A DNA stretch of 64,000 nucleotides from Bacillota bacterium (GTDB taxonomy: Bacteria; Bacillota; Clostridia; Acetivibrionales; DSM-1351): assembly GCA_023397905.1 (NCBI GenBank), contig JAEWSZ010000182.1:86666-150665 (forward strand), written 5' to 3'. The first letter of the stretch is position 1, and every line of letters starts with the position of its first letter. The notes under the pieces are model-generated. The model was not told the origin of the DNA. It was given only the letters and a program-made list of their open reading frames with translations, and ran no database searches. Of the stretch, positions 26,326 to 34,996 are shown one piece after another. A program made the translations under genes and the position numbers.

Positions 26326-26775
26326 ATGAGATCCAAATTGCTGATATTTACTATAATTGCTGCTGTTGTGCTCAGTTTCCTGGCTTTACCGGCTCTGGCA
26401 TCATCAAAGGTTGTTGACATCACAAGGCCTGAGGGAAAAGAAGTAGTTACAAAAGATGTTTTCTCCATATGCGGAGTTTGTTTATATGACGAAACCACCA
26501 TATCCTTTGAATACAAGGATAAGGACACCGGAAAGTTTAAGCCGCTTGAGACTACCGAAGGCTATTCCACTTTCAAAGTCGGGAGCGGAAAGATTTTCGG
26601 CAAGGATGTCAAGCTTAAATACAAGGGTGACAATGAGATAAGGATTATTTCATACACCAAAGACACCAAGGATGATCCGCAGATCGATCCCTTTACCATT
26701 ACTCTTGGTGAAGAAAAGAAGAAGGGCAACTGGTTGGACGCATTGTCGGATTGGCTGGGGATAAACAAGGAATAA
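26326..26775 (+). CDS. Small secreted protein of unknown function
   Basis: 149 residues. A clear signal peptide (RSK positive end, hydrophobic core to about residue 22, ALPALA before a predicted cut near 24-25). The mature part is beta-rich with FSICGVCLYDETTISFEYKD; two Cys lie close together and might form a disulfide. No family recognised. It lies between walK (102 bp upstream) and the yycH homologue (21 bp downstream), where WalKR operons usually have nothing, so it may be a local cell-envelope factor or a WalKR-associated exported protein; this is inference only. Confidence 0.65.
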   Translation: MRSKLLIFTIIAAVVLSFLALPALASSKVVDITRPEGKEVVTKDVFSICGVCLYDETTISFEYKDKDTGKFKPLETTEGYSTFKVGSGKIFGKDVKLKYKGDNEIRIISYTKDTKDDPQIDPFTITLGEEKKKGNWLDALSDWLGINKE

Positions 26776-26796
26776 CCTGGATGATGAGATAAAATT

Positions 26797-28293
26797 ATGA
26801 ATAAAAGTATCAAAACCTTTTGGTATTACTATGAGAAGTTCAGAGCATTCTTTCTGGTTTTATTAATGATTCTTTGTATTGTACAGATAGGAATTCTGTG
26901 GAGTAGACAATCCGGCAGTCTTCCTTTTTTATCTGCTTTTTTTCCTGACTCGAAAATTTCCTCACAGCCCTCTCTGGAGGATTCAAAGGGAGATTATCTG
27001 CTGCCTTACAGGGTAGTGCTGTCTACGGGATATGACGGAGATCATTTTATTGTTCCCAACGGCTCAAAGGACTATCAGACCCTGTGGAACGGTGCAAAAC
27101 AATATCTGGCCCAGGTGCTGAACAGCAAACCCAAGAACACAGCCGCCTTCAACGAGGATACCTGGGGAAGTCTCGCGGCAAGCAAGCCATACTTTTTCGA
27201 ATTTAAAACACAGATACCGGCGGATATCGCCAAATGGGTTTTGAATCTCCCCGGCTCTTCCGGTGAAGGGCTGCCGGGCATATATAAAATGATTATATGC
27301 CCTGACGATCCGGATAACGGATATTATGACACGGTGGACATAAGGGATGACAGCAATATTTACACATACGATATACCTGATTTTAAAGGCAGTGCCTTGG
27401 GGCAGGAGGAATTCAGAACAGTTTATGCCGCCCAGAAAAAAGATCCAAATTCACGGAATTATCAGCTGGCATTTGAAAAGCTCAAATCCACTACTCTTCC
27501 GAAGGACATGTTTATACCGCTGACAAATAACAGTACTCAGAAATACTCAAATCTGAACTGTACCACCTTCACATATATCGGAGGGCAATCTTCAGACCTG
27601 TCGGAATATGATGAGATAGCCAAAGGGCTCTTTGGCGAGGCCAGAAACGATTTCTATCCCGATGAGGACGTATATGGCTCCATAGTATTTAAAAAAGCCG
27701 ATAGCGTTTACAGGCTGTATAAGAACTCAATTCTTGAATATAGATATACGGACAACCGGAGCAGCTCCGACCGGACAAAGATTCTGGATGCATATAAAAA
27801 TGCCGCCGGCTTTATTATGGAGCAAAGCGTCAGGGGCAATTTTATGAAGGGCGTCAATGTTTATCTGGCTTCTGTTGAGGAAGGCGATAATTCTTATATA
27901 TTTAATTTTGATTTTACCATAACCGACAGCGAGGGCAACGGAGAAGTTCCCATTCAGCTGAAAAACTATACTTTGCCTGATAAGGCCGACAGGCTGGACC
28001 ATGGGATATCCGTTGAGGCCACATCCAAGCGTGTGGTTCACTGTGAATGGCTGGTGTTGAAGCTCAAGGATGACAAAGCTTTCAGGACATACACCTGGAA
28101 TTATGGAGAGGCGCTGGACCTGGTCAGCGGAAGTTATGCGGACCTTGACAGGGATAAGGCGGTTACCACGGATTATGGCATTTACTATGTTTTAAAGGAG
28201 TCGAACACCTATAAGGCGGAAGTCGACATCTCTCCGAGCTTTGTGCTCTTTGCCGGGGGGAAGAGTTATGATGTGGCATTGGCGGGGAAATAA
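26797..28293 (+). CDS. yycH: YycH-family regulator of WalK (WalH)
   Basis: 498 residues. One N-terminal membrane anchor (about residues 18-35) and a large outward-facing domain, the architecture of YycH. Sequence similarity to YycH is weak by eye; the assignment rests on topology, length (YycH is about 450) and position between walK and yycI. In Bacillus subtilis, YycH together with YycI restrains WalK at the membrane; in Staphylococcus aureus they activate it. It starts 21 bp after the small secreted protein gene. Confidence 0.8.
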   Translation: MNKSIKTFWYYYEKFRAFFLVLLMILCIVQIGILWSRQSGSLPFLSAFFPDSKISSQPSLEDSKGDYLLPYRVVLSTGYDGDHFIVPNGSKDYQTLWNGAKQYLAQVLNSKPKNTAAFNEDTWGSLAASKPYFFEFKTQIPADIAKWVLNLPGSSGEGLPGIYKMIICPDDPDNGYYDTVDIRDDSNIYTYDIPDFKGSALGQEEFRTVYAAQKKDPNSRNYQLAFEKLKSTTLPKDMFIPLTNNSTQKYSNLNCTTFTYIGGQSSDLSEYDEIAKGLFGEARNDFYPDEDVYGSIVFKKADSVYRLYKNSILEYRYTDNRSSSDRTKILDAYKNAAGFIMEQSVRGNFMKGVNVYLASVEEGDNSYIFNFDFTITDSEGNGEVPIQLKNYTLPDKADRLDHGISVEATSKRVVHCEWLVLKLKDDKAFRTYTWNYGEALDLVSGSYADLDRDKAVTTDYGIYYVLKESNTYKAEVDISPSFVLFAGGKSYDVALAGK

Positions 28294-28349
28294 CAAGTGA
28301 TAATTTGTGTAGCGGGATTTATCCGGTGAATTTTGGGCGGTGGTGAATT

Positions 28350-29180
28350 ATGGACTGGAAAAGGGCAAAGACGATTTTAATATGGATGTTCGTTTTTCTG
28401 AACATAATTCTGGCCGTTGCTCTCTACCGGGACATAAAGGTAGGGGAAATACCGCAGCAGACCATAGACAACACTCAGAATATTCTGAAGCAGAACAACG
28501 TTCATATCGAATGCCCCATACCCAGGTATATGGGTAATGACTACATACTGCAGTATGACGAGACGTTTCTGGACAGAACGAAAATAGCGGATGTGCTGCT
28601 TGGGGATAATTATTCCAAAAAAAGCGATACTACATATGGAAAGGGAACTGAGAATCTGGTATTCACCGGAGACTCGGGCTTTGAATACAGTGATACCGGG
28701 AGCAACAAGAAGATATACACCGAAAGCAAAAATGGAATAGATGTATACATGAAGGAACTGGCAAAGAAGCTGGGAATACCTTTTGATGAATTCACGCAGG
28801 ACGACTTTTATACCCCCTCCTCAGGGAGTGGTTCCAGGGCTGTGTATAAGGGCGTATACAAGGGATATACCGTATTTGACAACTATATAGACATCGAGGT
28901 TGGAAAAGCGGGGTTAATAAGTATAAAGTATCATTACAAAAAGCCGCTGAGTATAACATCAAGGGACGATATAAAGGTCATACCGGCTTATGAAATACTG
29001 ATAACCAAAATAACAAAATATCCTGGCATATTCATCAGAGACGTGGATATGGGTTTCAAAGGCTATACCGAGGTGGACAAGGACACCAAAACGTTATACG
29101 AGGGCTTGTCCTGGAGAATAAAGACCTCCGATGGAAAGGAATTCTATTTTAATGCCAGAAATGGAGAAGAAATGGACTGA
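28350..29180 (+). CDS. yycI: YycI-family regulator of WalK (WalI)
   Basis: 276 residues. MDWKRAKTILIWMFVFLNII is the very characteristic YycI N-terminus (cytoplasmic W-x-x-x-K, then a single membrane helix). The rest is a soluble outward-facing domain of the YycI type ending with a strand-rich repeat. It forms a complex with YycH and the WalK membrane helices. GGCGGTGGTGAATT precedes the ATG. Confidence 0.88.
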   Translation: MDWKRAKTILIWMFVFLNIILAVALYRDIKVGEIPQQTIDNTQNILKQNNVHIECPIPRYMGNDYILQYDETFLDRTKIADVLLGDNYSKKSDTTYGKGTENLVFTGDSGFEYSDTGSNKKIYTESKNGIDVYMKELAKKLGIPFDEFTQDDFYTPSSGSGSRAVYKGVYKGYTVFDNYIDIEVGKAGLISIKYHYKKPLSITSRDDIKVIPAYEILITKITKYPGIFIRDVDMGFKGYTEVDKDTKTLYEGLSWRIKTSDGKEFYFNARNGEEMD

Positions 29181-29242
29181 ATCTGGAAATTGGTAAATTT
29201 TTTTTTTAACATATTTTTATAGAATAATTGAAAACTAAATGG

Positions 29243-29248
29243 TATAAT
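29243..29248 (+). promoter_or_regulatory. Extended -10 promoter candidate for murA
   Basis: TGGTATAAT: TATAAT at 29243-29248 with TG one base further upstream. It lies 65 bp before the murA start in a 132-bp spacer, suggesting murA can be transcribed apart from the wal genes. The TTGAAA at 29228-29233 is too close to be the -35. Confidence 0.4.
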
Positions 29249-29312
29249 GTTCTCGTGTGTGTAATGTTTAGCAAAAACATTTACAGATTTTACAAAAGGT
29301 TGGTGTAGAAGG

Positions 29313-30578
29313 TTGGATAAGTTCGTAATAAATGGACCATGTCCACTGAACGGAGAAGTTACTATTAGCGGAGCAAAAAATGCGGCAGTTGCGGTTTTGC
29401 CTGCAGCGTTGATCATAAATGGTATCAGTAGAATTGAAAATGTTCCGGACATCAAGGATGTCAGAGTTTTACTTGACATACTGACCAGATTGGGCGCTAA
29501 GATAACCAAGGAAGACGACAATACCGTTATTTGTGACACACGGGAAGTAAATTGCTGGAAAGCACCCTATGAGCTTGTGAAGAGCATGAGAGCTTCATAT
29601 TATTTATTAGGTGCTTTGATTGCAAGATTCGGAAAAGCGGAGGTCTCATTGCCGGGGGGATGCGATTTTGGGTTCAGACCTATAGATCAGCATATCAAGG
29701 GCTTTGAAGCAATGGGCGCTCAGATAGAGATAGAACACGGCATAGTTAAAATAGACGCATCACAGCTCAAGGGCGCTCAGATATATCTGGATGTAGTAAG
29801 CGTCGGAGCTACCATCAACCTTATGCTGGCAGCTGTAAAAGCCAACGGCCAGACCGTTATAGAAAATGCCGCGAAGGAGCCTCATGTTGTTGATGTGGCC
29901 AACTATTTGAACGCCATGGGAGCCAATATCAGAGGCGCCGGAACCGATGTCATCAAGATAAAGGGCGCTGACCATATGAAGGGCGGAGGCACGCACTCCA
30001 TTATTCCGGATATGATAGAAGCAGGGACCTTTATGATAGCGGCGGCGGCTTCAAAAGGAGACGTCACGGTGAGGAACATCATTCCGAAGCATATGGAATC
30101 CCTGACGGCAAAGCTTATTGAGATGGGTGTCACTGTAAAGGAAGACGAAGATTTTATAAGAGTTATCGGTGGAAATAAAGTTAAAAATGTTAATATAATG
30201 ACCCTTCCATACCCGGGTTTCCCCACTGACCTTCAGCCTCAGATAACAGTACTGTTAAATATGGCCGAAGGCGTCAGTACCATTACCGAGGGCGTCTGGG
30301 ACTCCAGGTTTCAATACGTGGATGAGATCAAACGCATGGGGGCCAGGATAAAGGTTGAGGGAAGGATCGCGGTCATTGACGGCGGAGCCCCTTTATCGGG
30401 AGCTCCGGTCAAGGCGGCAGATTTGAGAGCGGGAGCGGCAATGGTACTTGCCGGACTCGTTGCAAAAGGCCGCACTGAAGTCGGCAATATCAAGTATATC
30501 GACAGGGGCTATGAAAATTTTGTGCATAAGCTCGAGCTGTTGGGAGCTGATATTACCAGGATTACCACGGAGGACTGA
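29313..30578 (+). CDS. murA: UDP-N-acetylglucosamine 1-carboxyvinyltransferase
   Basis: 421 residues, TTG start. It catalyses the first committed step of peptidoglycan synthesis, transfer of enolpyruvate from PEP to UDP-GlcNAc in the cytoplasm. ISGAKNAAVAVLPA (catalytic Lys22, Asn23), the loop SLPGGCDFGFRPIDQH with catalytic Cys117 (fosfomycin target), and PYPGFPTDLQPQ with the later DSRFQYVDE segment are all family hallmarks. It sits inside the wal cluster between yycI and walJ, an unusual but sensible place since WalKR governs wall growth. Confidence 0.95.
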   Translation: MDKFVINGPCPLNGEVTISGAKNAAVAVLPAALIINGISRIENVPDIKDVRVLLDILTRLGAKITKEDDNTVICDTREVNCWKAPYELVKSMRASYYLLGALIARFGKAEVSLPGGCDFGFRPIDQHIKGFEAMGAQIEIEHGIVKIDASQLKGAQIYLDVVSVGATINLMLAAVKANGQTVIENAAKEPHVVDVANYLNAMGANIRGAGTDVIKIKGADHMKGGGTHSIIPDMIEAGTFMIAAAASKGDVTVRNIIPKHMESLTAKLIEMGVTVKEDEDFIRVIGGNKVKNVNIMTLPYPGFPTDLQPQITVLLNMAEGVSTITEGVWDSRFQYVDEIKRMGARIKVEGRIAVIDGGAPLSGAPVKAADLRAGAAMVLAGLVAKGRTEVGNIKYIDRGYENFVHKLELLGADITRITTED

Positions 30579-30716
30579 TATTGTCGGTTCCGGTATTAAC
30601 CCAGGCAATTTATTCTCCGGATTATGTCCGGTGCTGCAGTATATGACTGAAGTGACAAAAGATAAACTGATGTGCCATAAAGTAAACTTGACCCCATAAA
30701 GGTATCGGTAATACTT

Positions 30717-30747
30717 CCGGGTGCCTCCAATGGGGCGGTTCACCCGG
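30717..30747. other. Hairpin in the murA-walJ spacer
   Basis: CCGGGTG (30717-30723) is complementary to CACCCGG (30741-30747), with a possible inner stem GCCTC/GGGGC. No T run follows, so it is not a clear terminator. The 214-bp spacer otherwise shows nothing coding. Confidence 0.35.
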
Positions 30748-30792
30748 GTCAATACAGTTGACCGTGCACGTCTGGGGCATGGAGATTAAAGA

Positions 30793-31584
30793 ATGATTAA
30801 ATTTTGCAGTTTGTTCAGCGGAAGCAGCGGAAATGCTTTGTTTATAGGCACGGAGAGGGCCAAGCTTCTCATAGACGCAGGTCTGAGCGGGAAGAGGATA
30901 ATGGAGGCGCTTTGTTCCATCGGTGAAAATCCGGCGGAGCTGAGCGCTATATTAATTACTCACGAGCATGTGGATCATGTGAGGGGCGCAGGCATAGTTT
31001 CCAGAAAACAGGATGTGCCTATTTATGCAAATGAGGCCACCTGGCGCGCCATGGAGCGGGATCTGGGACCGGTGAAGCTGGAGAACAGGGTTGCTTTCTG
31101 CACGGGGAAGGAATTTGAAATAGGGGACATCTGCGTAAAGCCTTTTGCCATTCCCCATGACGCGGCCGAACCGGTTGGATATAATTTCTTTGTACAGGGA
31201 AAGAGGATCACCACTGCTACAGATATCGGGCATATGAATAATGAGCTGCTGTCCCATATGGAAGGAAACGACCTGCTGCTGCTGGAGTCAAACCATGACG
31301 TGGAAATGCTGAAGGTGGGGCCATATCCCTGGCCGCTGAAAAAGAGGATAATGGGGGATCATGGCCATCTGTCAAATGAAATGGCGGCCAAGGTAATAGC
31401 ATACCTGGCTGAAAAAGGCGGAAAACGGTTTGTACTTGGACATCTGAGCCATGAAAACAACTTTCCTGAGCTGGCATTTCAGACAACCTTCAATGCGCTG
31501 ACCGAAAAGCAGATAGCGGTGGGCGGCGATGTGACGCTGGAAGTGGCCAGGCGCGACAGAGTGGGAAAGGTGACGATGTTGTAG
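30793..31584 (+). CDS. walJ: MBL-fold hydrolase WalJ (YycJ)
   Basis: 263 residues. CSLFSGSSGNALFIG at the N-terminus and the metal-binding LITHEHVDHVRGAG (H-x-H-x-D-H), PFAIPHDAAEPVGY, TATDIGHM and VLGHLSHENN complete the metallo-beta-lactamase site; this exact set marks the YycJ group. In Bacillus YycJ is a cytoplasmic 5'-to-3' exonuclease connected with mismatch repair and coordination of division and wall growth. A typical WalKR-operon member. Its stop codon TAG is itself the first bases of a 7-bp repeat array. Confidence 0.88.
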   Translation: MIKFCSLFSGSSGNALFIGTERAKLLIDAGLSGKRIMEALCSIGENPAELSAILITHEHVDHVRGAGIVSRKQDVPIYANEATWRAMERDLGPVKLENRVAFCTGKEFEIGDICVKPFAIPHDAAEPVGYNFFVQGKRITTATDIGHMNNELLSHMEGNDLLLLESNHDVEMLKVGPYPWPLKKRIMGDHGHLSNEMAAKVIAYLAEKGGKRFVLGHLSHENNFPELAFQTTFNALTEKQIAVGGDVTLEVARRDRVGKVTML

Positions 31585-31616
31585 GATTCAGGAGTCAGGA
31601 TTCAGAAATCAGGAGA
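31583..31616 (+). repeat. 7-bp-period repeat array at walJ 3' end
   Basis: The units AGGATT, CAGGAGT, CAGGATT, CAGAAAT and CAGGAGA follow each other with a 7-base period. The array overlaps the walJ stop codon. Further degenerate units (GTAGAAGTACAG and similar) fill most of the spacer to about 31740. Confidence 0.7.
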
Positions 31617-31867
31617 AAACCTTAAAGGCAGAAGTGTAGAAGTACAGTAGTTCAGTAGTATAGAAGAAAACCTCAGAAGCAGGAGTACAGAAGTATAAAG
31701 GAGAAGCATTAAAAGCGGGAATGTAGAAGTACTGAAATACTTAAGTGTGGGAAAACTCAAAGCATGAGCCGGGAGGCCGGATTGAAACCGGGATACTCAA
31801 AGGTAAGTATCGAAACTGGCTGAATGCATTAAGATTTACATAAAATGCAAGGAATAAAGCTGACACT

Positions 31868-32347
31868 ATGAAAATAACTATTGCTGCAGTTGGAAAATTG
31901 AAGGAACGGTATTTAAAGGACGGGATAGCTGAATATGTTAAAAGGCTGTCCCGTTTTGCGGATGTGGAGCTGGTGGAGGTAGACGACGAGCATGCGCCGG
32001 AATCCCTTAGTGAGGCCCAGGAAATACAGGTGAAGCAGAGGGAGGCCGAACGGCTTTTGAAAAGGGTAAAGGACGGCAGCTATGTCATATTGCTGGACCT
32101 GGCCGGCCGACAAACGGGTTCTGAGGACTTTGCCGCCAAACTGGAGGACATAATGCTTTCGGGAGGGTCCCATATCACATTTATTATCGGCGGGTCTCTG
32201 GGGCTGGATCAGAGCCTTATAGACGCGGCAAACTACAGGCTGTGCCTTTCAAAAATGACATTTCCACACCAACTGGCGAGGTTGATCCTCCTGGAGCAGA
32301 TATACCGTGCCTTCAAGATAATGAAGGGTGAAATCTACCATAAATAA
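31868..32347 (+). CDS. rlmH: 23S rRNA (pseudouridine1915-N3)-methyltransferase RlmH
   Basis: 159 residues, exactly the family's length. A SPOUT methyltransferase that methylates pseudouridine 1915 in helix 69 of 23S rRNA. FIIGGSLGLDQSL is the SAM-binding knot motif, LDLAGRQTGSEDFA precedes it, LARLILLEQIYRAFKI is the last helix, and the protein ends in GEIYHK like other RlmH proteins. It often closes WalKR clusters in Firmicutes. It is separated from walJ by 283 bp of repeat-rich DNA, so probably has its own promoter. Confidence 0.95.
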   Translation: MKITIAAVGKLKERYLKDGIAEYVKRLSRFADVELVEVDDEHAPESLSEAQEIQVKQREAERLLKRVKDGSYVILLDLAGRQTGSEDFAAKLEDIMLSGGSHITFIIGGSLGLDQSLIDAANYRLCLSKMTFPHQLARLILLEQIYRAFKIMKGEIYHK

Positions 32348-32405
32348 CTAATATAGTTCATAAAGTCAATTACGGTTAACCCTTCGCCTGACCTGTTATT
32401 TTTTA

Positions 32406-32433
32406 TTGACATAATAGTACTATATAGTATAAT
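32406..32433 (+). promoter_or_regulatory. Promoter of the MarR/flavin-reductase pair
   Basis: TTGACA (32406-32411) and TATAAT (32428-32433) are separated by 16 bp, both consensus. They lie 27 bp before the TTG start of the MarR gene. Confidence 0.75.
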
Positions 32434-32442
32434 TCTATATAG
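32414..32442. promoter_or_regulatory. Probable MarR operator
   Basis: CTATATAG, itself a perfect palindrome, occurs at 32420-32427 and again at 32435-32442, flanking the -10 box; ATAGTACTAT (32414-32423), another perfect palindrome, overlaps the first copy. Sites placed like this would block RNA polymerase, fitting autorepression by the MarR protein encoded next. Confidence 0.5.
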
Positions 32443-32459
32443 AAGGAGGTAATGACGAT

Positions 32460-32906
32460 TTGAATTCAAACAGTCAAGGCGGATTTCTAATTTCTCAAAT
32501 AAAACAAATGGGGGGAAGAATCTTTGAAAGGATACTTTCTGAAAAAGGAATAGATGCATTTAATGGTGCTCAAGGCAGAATTCTTTATGTACTTTGGCAA
32601 AATGAATCTATACCTATAACTGAATTGTCAGAAAAGACGGGATTAGCTAAAACAACATTAACGAGCATGCTCGACAGGTTGGAAGTGTTAGGGCTTGTGC
32701 AAAGAGTTTCTGATAAGAATGACAGACGAAGAATTCTGATTACGCTGTCTGAAAGAGCCAGAGAACTCAAAAATGAATATGATGAAGTGTCAGTAGAAAT
32801 GAATGAAATTTATTATCAAGGGTTTAGTGATGAAGAAATATTACAGTTTGAAGGTTATTTATTAAGGATATTAAGGAATTTAAAGGGAGGCAATGACGAT
32901 GAGTAA
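32460..32906 (+). CDS. MarR-family transcriptional regulator
   Basis: 148 residues, TTG start with AGAAGGAGGT upstream; an ATG at 32452 runs into a stop at once, so TTG is the real start. The winged helix shows ITELSEKTGLAKTTLTSMLD (recognition helix) and LVQRVSDKNDRRRILITLSE (beta wing with the conserved D-x-R-R). MarR proteins are dimeric repressors released by small ligands. Its end overlaps the next gene by 8 bp, so the regulator and the flavin-reductase-like protein form one unit, probably under self-control through palindromes at the promoter. Confidence 0.9.
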   Translation: MNSNSQGGFLISQIKQMGGRIFERILSEKGIDAFNGAQGRILYVLWQNESIPITELSEKTGLAKTTLTSMLDRLEVLGLVQRVSDKNDRRRILITLSERARELKNEYDEVSVEMNEIYYQGFSDEEILQFEGYLLRILRNLKGGNDDE

Positions 32907-33480
32907 AATATCAGTACCTATTTCAAATGATTTTTGTCCGCAAACACTTTTTTTGTATGGGACTTATAAAGAAGATGGCACCCCAAACTTTGGATTGTTT
33001 TGTTGGTTCAGCTACTGCTGGGATACTGAGCTGGGAGTAATGGCATGTATTGGCGGTGATAAATTGACAAAAGACCGTATTCGGGAAACAGGAGTTTTTT
33101 CTGCAAATCTTGTAACAGAAGCAGTACTTCCTCTTGCAGACTATTTGGGAAATAAGGAAGGGTACTCAGCAGATAAAATGAATATCGGTATAGAAATTAT
33201 GAAGGGCAGTGTTTTAACTGTTCCTGTTCTTGCTTTGAGCCCGTGTATATTTGAACTGGAAGTATCAAAATCTGTATCTCTTGATGACAGTGAAGTTTTC
33301 TTATGTAAAGTTCGGAATGTTTTAGTTGAAGAAGGGTTGTCCGATGAAGCTAAAAGCATAGAGCAGAGATTACAAGAGATCGCTCCTATAAGCACAACCT
33401 GTTCTACATACTTTTCATGGAGTGGTAAAAAGCTGGGGGCATGGGGTGAACCGCAGATAAACCTTGCCAAAACTAGATAG
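32899..33480 (+). CDS. Flavin-reductase-like FMN-binding protein
   Basis: About 193 residues. It belongs to the split-barrel flavin reductase (DIM6/NTAB-like) group: DGTPNFGLFCWFSY and MACIGGDKLTKDRIRETGVF, ANLVTE are the FMN-binding barrel motifs. GGGAGG is spaced for the ATG at 32899, not the one at 32893. Such proteins reduce flavin or use it for quinone/aromatic detoxification. The coupling to a MarR repressor suggests induction by a toxic small molecule. A 9-bp hairpin follows its stop codon directly. Confidence 0.8.
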   Translation: MSKISVPISNDFCPQTLFLYGTYKEDGTPNFGLFCWFSYCWDTELGVMACIGGDKLTKDRIRETGVFSANLVTEAVLPLADYLGNKEGYSADKMNIGIEIMKGSVLTVPVLALSPCIFELEVSKSVSLDDSEVFLCKVRNVLVEEGLSDEAKSIEQRLQEIAPISTTCSTYFSWSGKKLGAWGEPQINLAKTR

Positions 33481-33506
33481 GTATCATTTTAGTCGGCAAA
33501 TGATAC
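33481..33506 (+). terminator. Hairpin after the flavin-reductase-like gene
   Basis: GTATCATTT (33481-33489) is perfectly complementary to AAATGATAC (33498-33506), starting at the base after the stop codon. No long T run follows, so termination is probable but not certain. Confidence 0.4.
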
Positions 33507-33549
33507 TCTGTATATTAAAGAAAATCATACAACATTCCGTTAATGTTGA

Positions 33550-34934
33550 AGAGCGAATACATTAAATAGTGGTAGGGTTGTTTTCCCTGAGGGTACTTAT
33601 AGAAGTGGTAAATTAACTATCCGGGTTAAAAGTTTTTTATGGTGCAGGAATAGGAAAGACCATTTTTATACCAATGGGCACTATGACGGATTATGACGGA
33701 GTAATTTATGCAACGACTTTGGCAAATATTGAAATTGCTAATTTTGAAATACAAATGAATTCAGAAGGTTATCCGTCAAATAAAGGTATTTATCTTGCCG
33801 AGGTCAATTGCCACGATAGCCTAATTAATCCGGTCGACGCTTTTGAGCTATACAGTGGAGAATGTAAAGATTGTATTATTGAAAGATTAATAGTTAAAAA
33901 CTTTCCCGCGTTAGGAATAAGACATGAAGGAAATATATCGAGAAATATAATCATAGAAGACTGCATAGTAATTGGAACTGGAACGAATCATAGAATACAA
34001 AATATAGGTGGTGCTATTCACAAGATTCTAAATTATTATGGTGAAAACTGTAAGCTATTTGCATTTAATTTTAAATCAGTTGGTGGAGGAGTTATTGATG
34101 GAAATATAACTGTAAATACTTATGCTGAAGGAATTAATATTGATAATAGCAACGAATGTATAATAACAAATAATTACTGCACTTGGGATGATCTTCAAGG
34201 GACAGATTTTGGCATATCGATATATGGAGATTCTTCATCGACCGAAAAAGCGTTAAACAATATTATAATAGAAACATTATTAAATAAAAGTAAAAAGTCT
34301 GGCATAGCATTAGCTGATGACGTAAGTGGGAATATGATTGCAAATAATATTATATACAATGCTAACCAATTAAACGAAGCCCAGGGGGCGGGAATTTTAT
34401 TATATGGTGCTGTCAGTGTTAATTCTATAATAGTGAACATCATTAGGGATGATTCTAGTTTTACTAAATACGGAATTAATGAGTATGATGATCCTTCGTT
34501 TGCTACTAATCCCGATTATAGCTATATATCAAATAATCAGATAATAAACTATGCAACAAGCCATATTTCGTTACAGGCAAATCACTCTAAAAAAACAGAT
34601 AGTTAGGGGGTACCTACACCCCAACTATAACAGCGGAGAGTGGCACCTTTACTACTGTGTAAGCAACTGGTAGATATGGAATTGAAGGAAATATATGTAA
34701 TATATCTATTATTTAACGATTACTACTAACGGGACAGCATCATTAGCTGCTTATGCAACACTTCCTAAAAATAGCAATGACCGGAGCATAATTTCAGGTA
34801 GAGAAGATGAGGTAAGTGGAAAAATGCAAGTAGAAGTGGCGACAATAGGACTGGTAATTGCTAATTATGATGGATCTTATCCGGGAGCAAACGGGGCTGT
34901 TTTAAAAATTAGCGGTCAATACAAAATTGCATAA
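33550..34934 (+). pseudogene. Broken beta-helix (pectate-lyase-like) protein with phage-tail-type C-terminal domain
   Basis: Fragments of one former gene lie in successive frames. 33553-33615 reads ANTLNSGRVVFPEGTYRSGK; after a frame change near 33617 it continues SGLKVFYGAGIGKTIFIP and then a 310-codon right-handed beta-helix (33674-34606) with N-x-I/V-I-x-N-N rungs. A TAG at 34604 and another frame change lead to GGTYTPTITAESGTFTTV, a TAA at 34660-34662, ATGRYGIEGNICNIS, another break near 34714, and ITTNGTASLAAYATLP to VLKISGQYKIA, stop 34932-34934. The last part resembles a C-terminal module common in phage tail and appendage proteins. No ribosome binding site precedes 33674. Clearly non-functional as a whole. 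Confidence 0.75.
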
Positions 34935-34996
34935 TGTTGACTAAAAAATCAATAGGTGATAATCTAAAGCTAAATTTGTGATTGGGAGAATAAATT

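Noticed and set aside
29228..29248. TTGAAA-TATAAT promoter before murA
   Set aside because: Spacing is only 9 bp; kept only as extended -10.
31583..31740. CRISPR or direct-repeat origin (iterons)
   Set aside because: Unit of 7 bp without spacers and no replication gene nearby.
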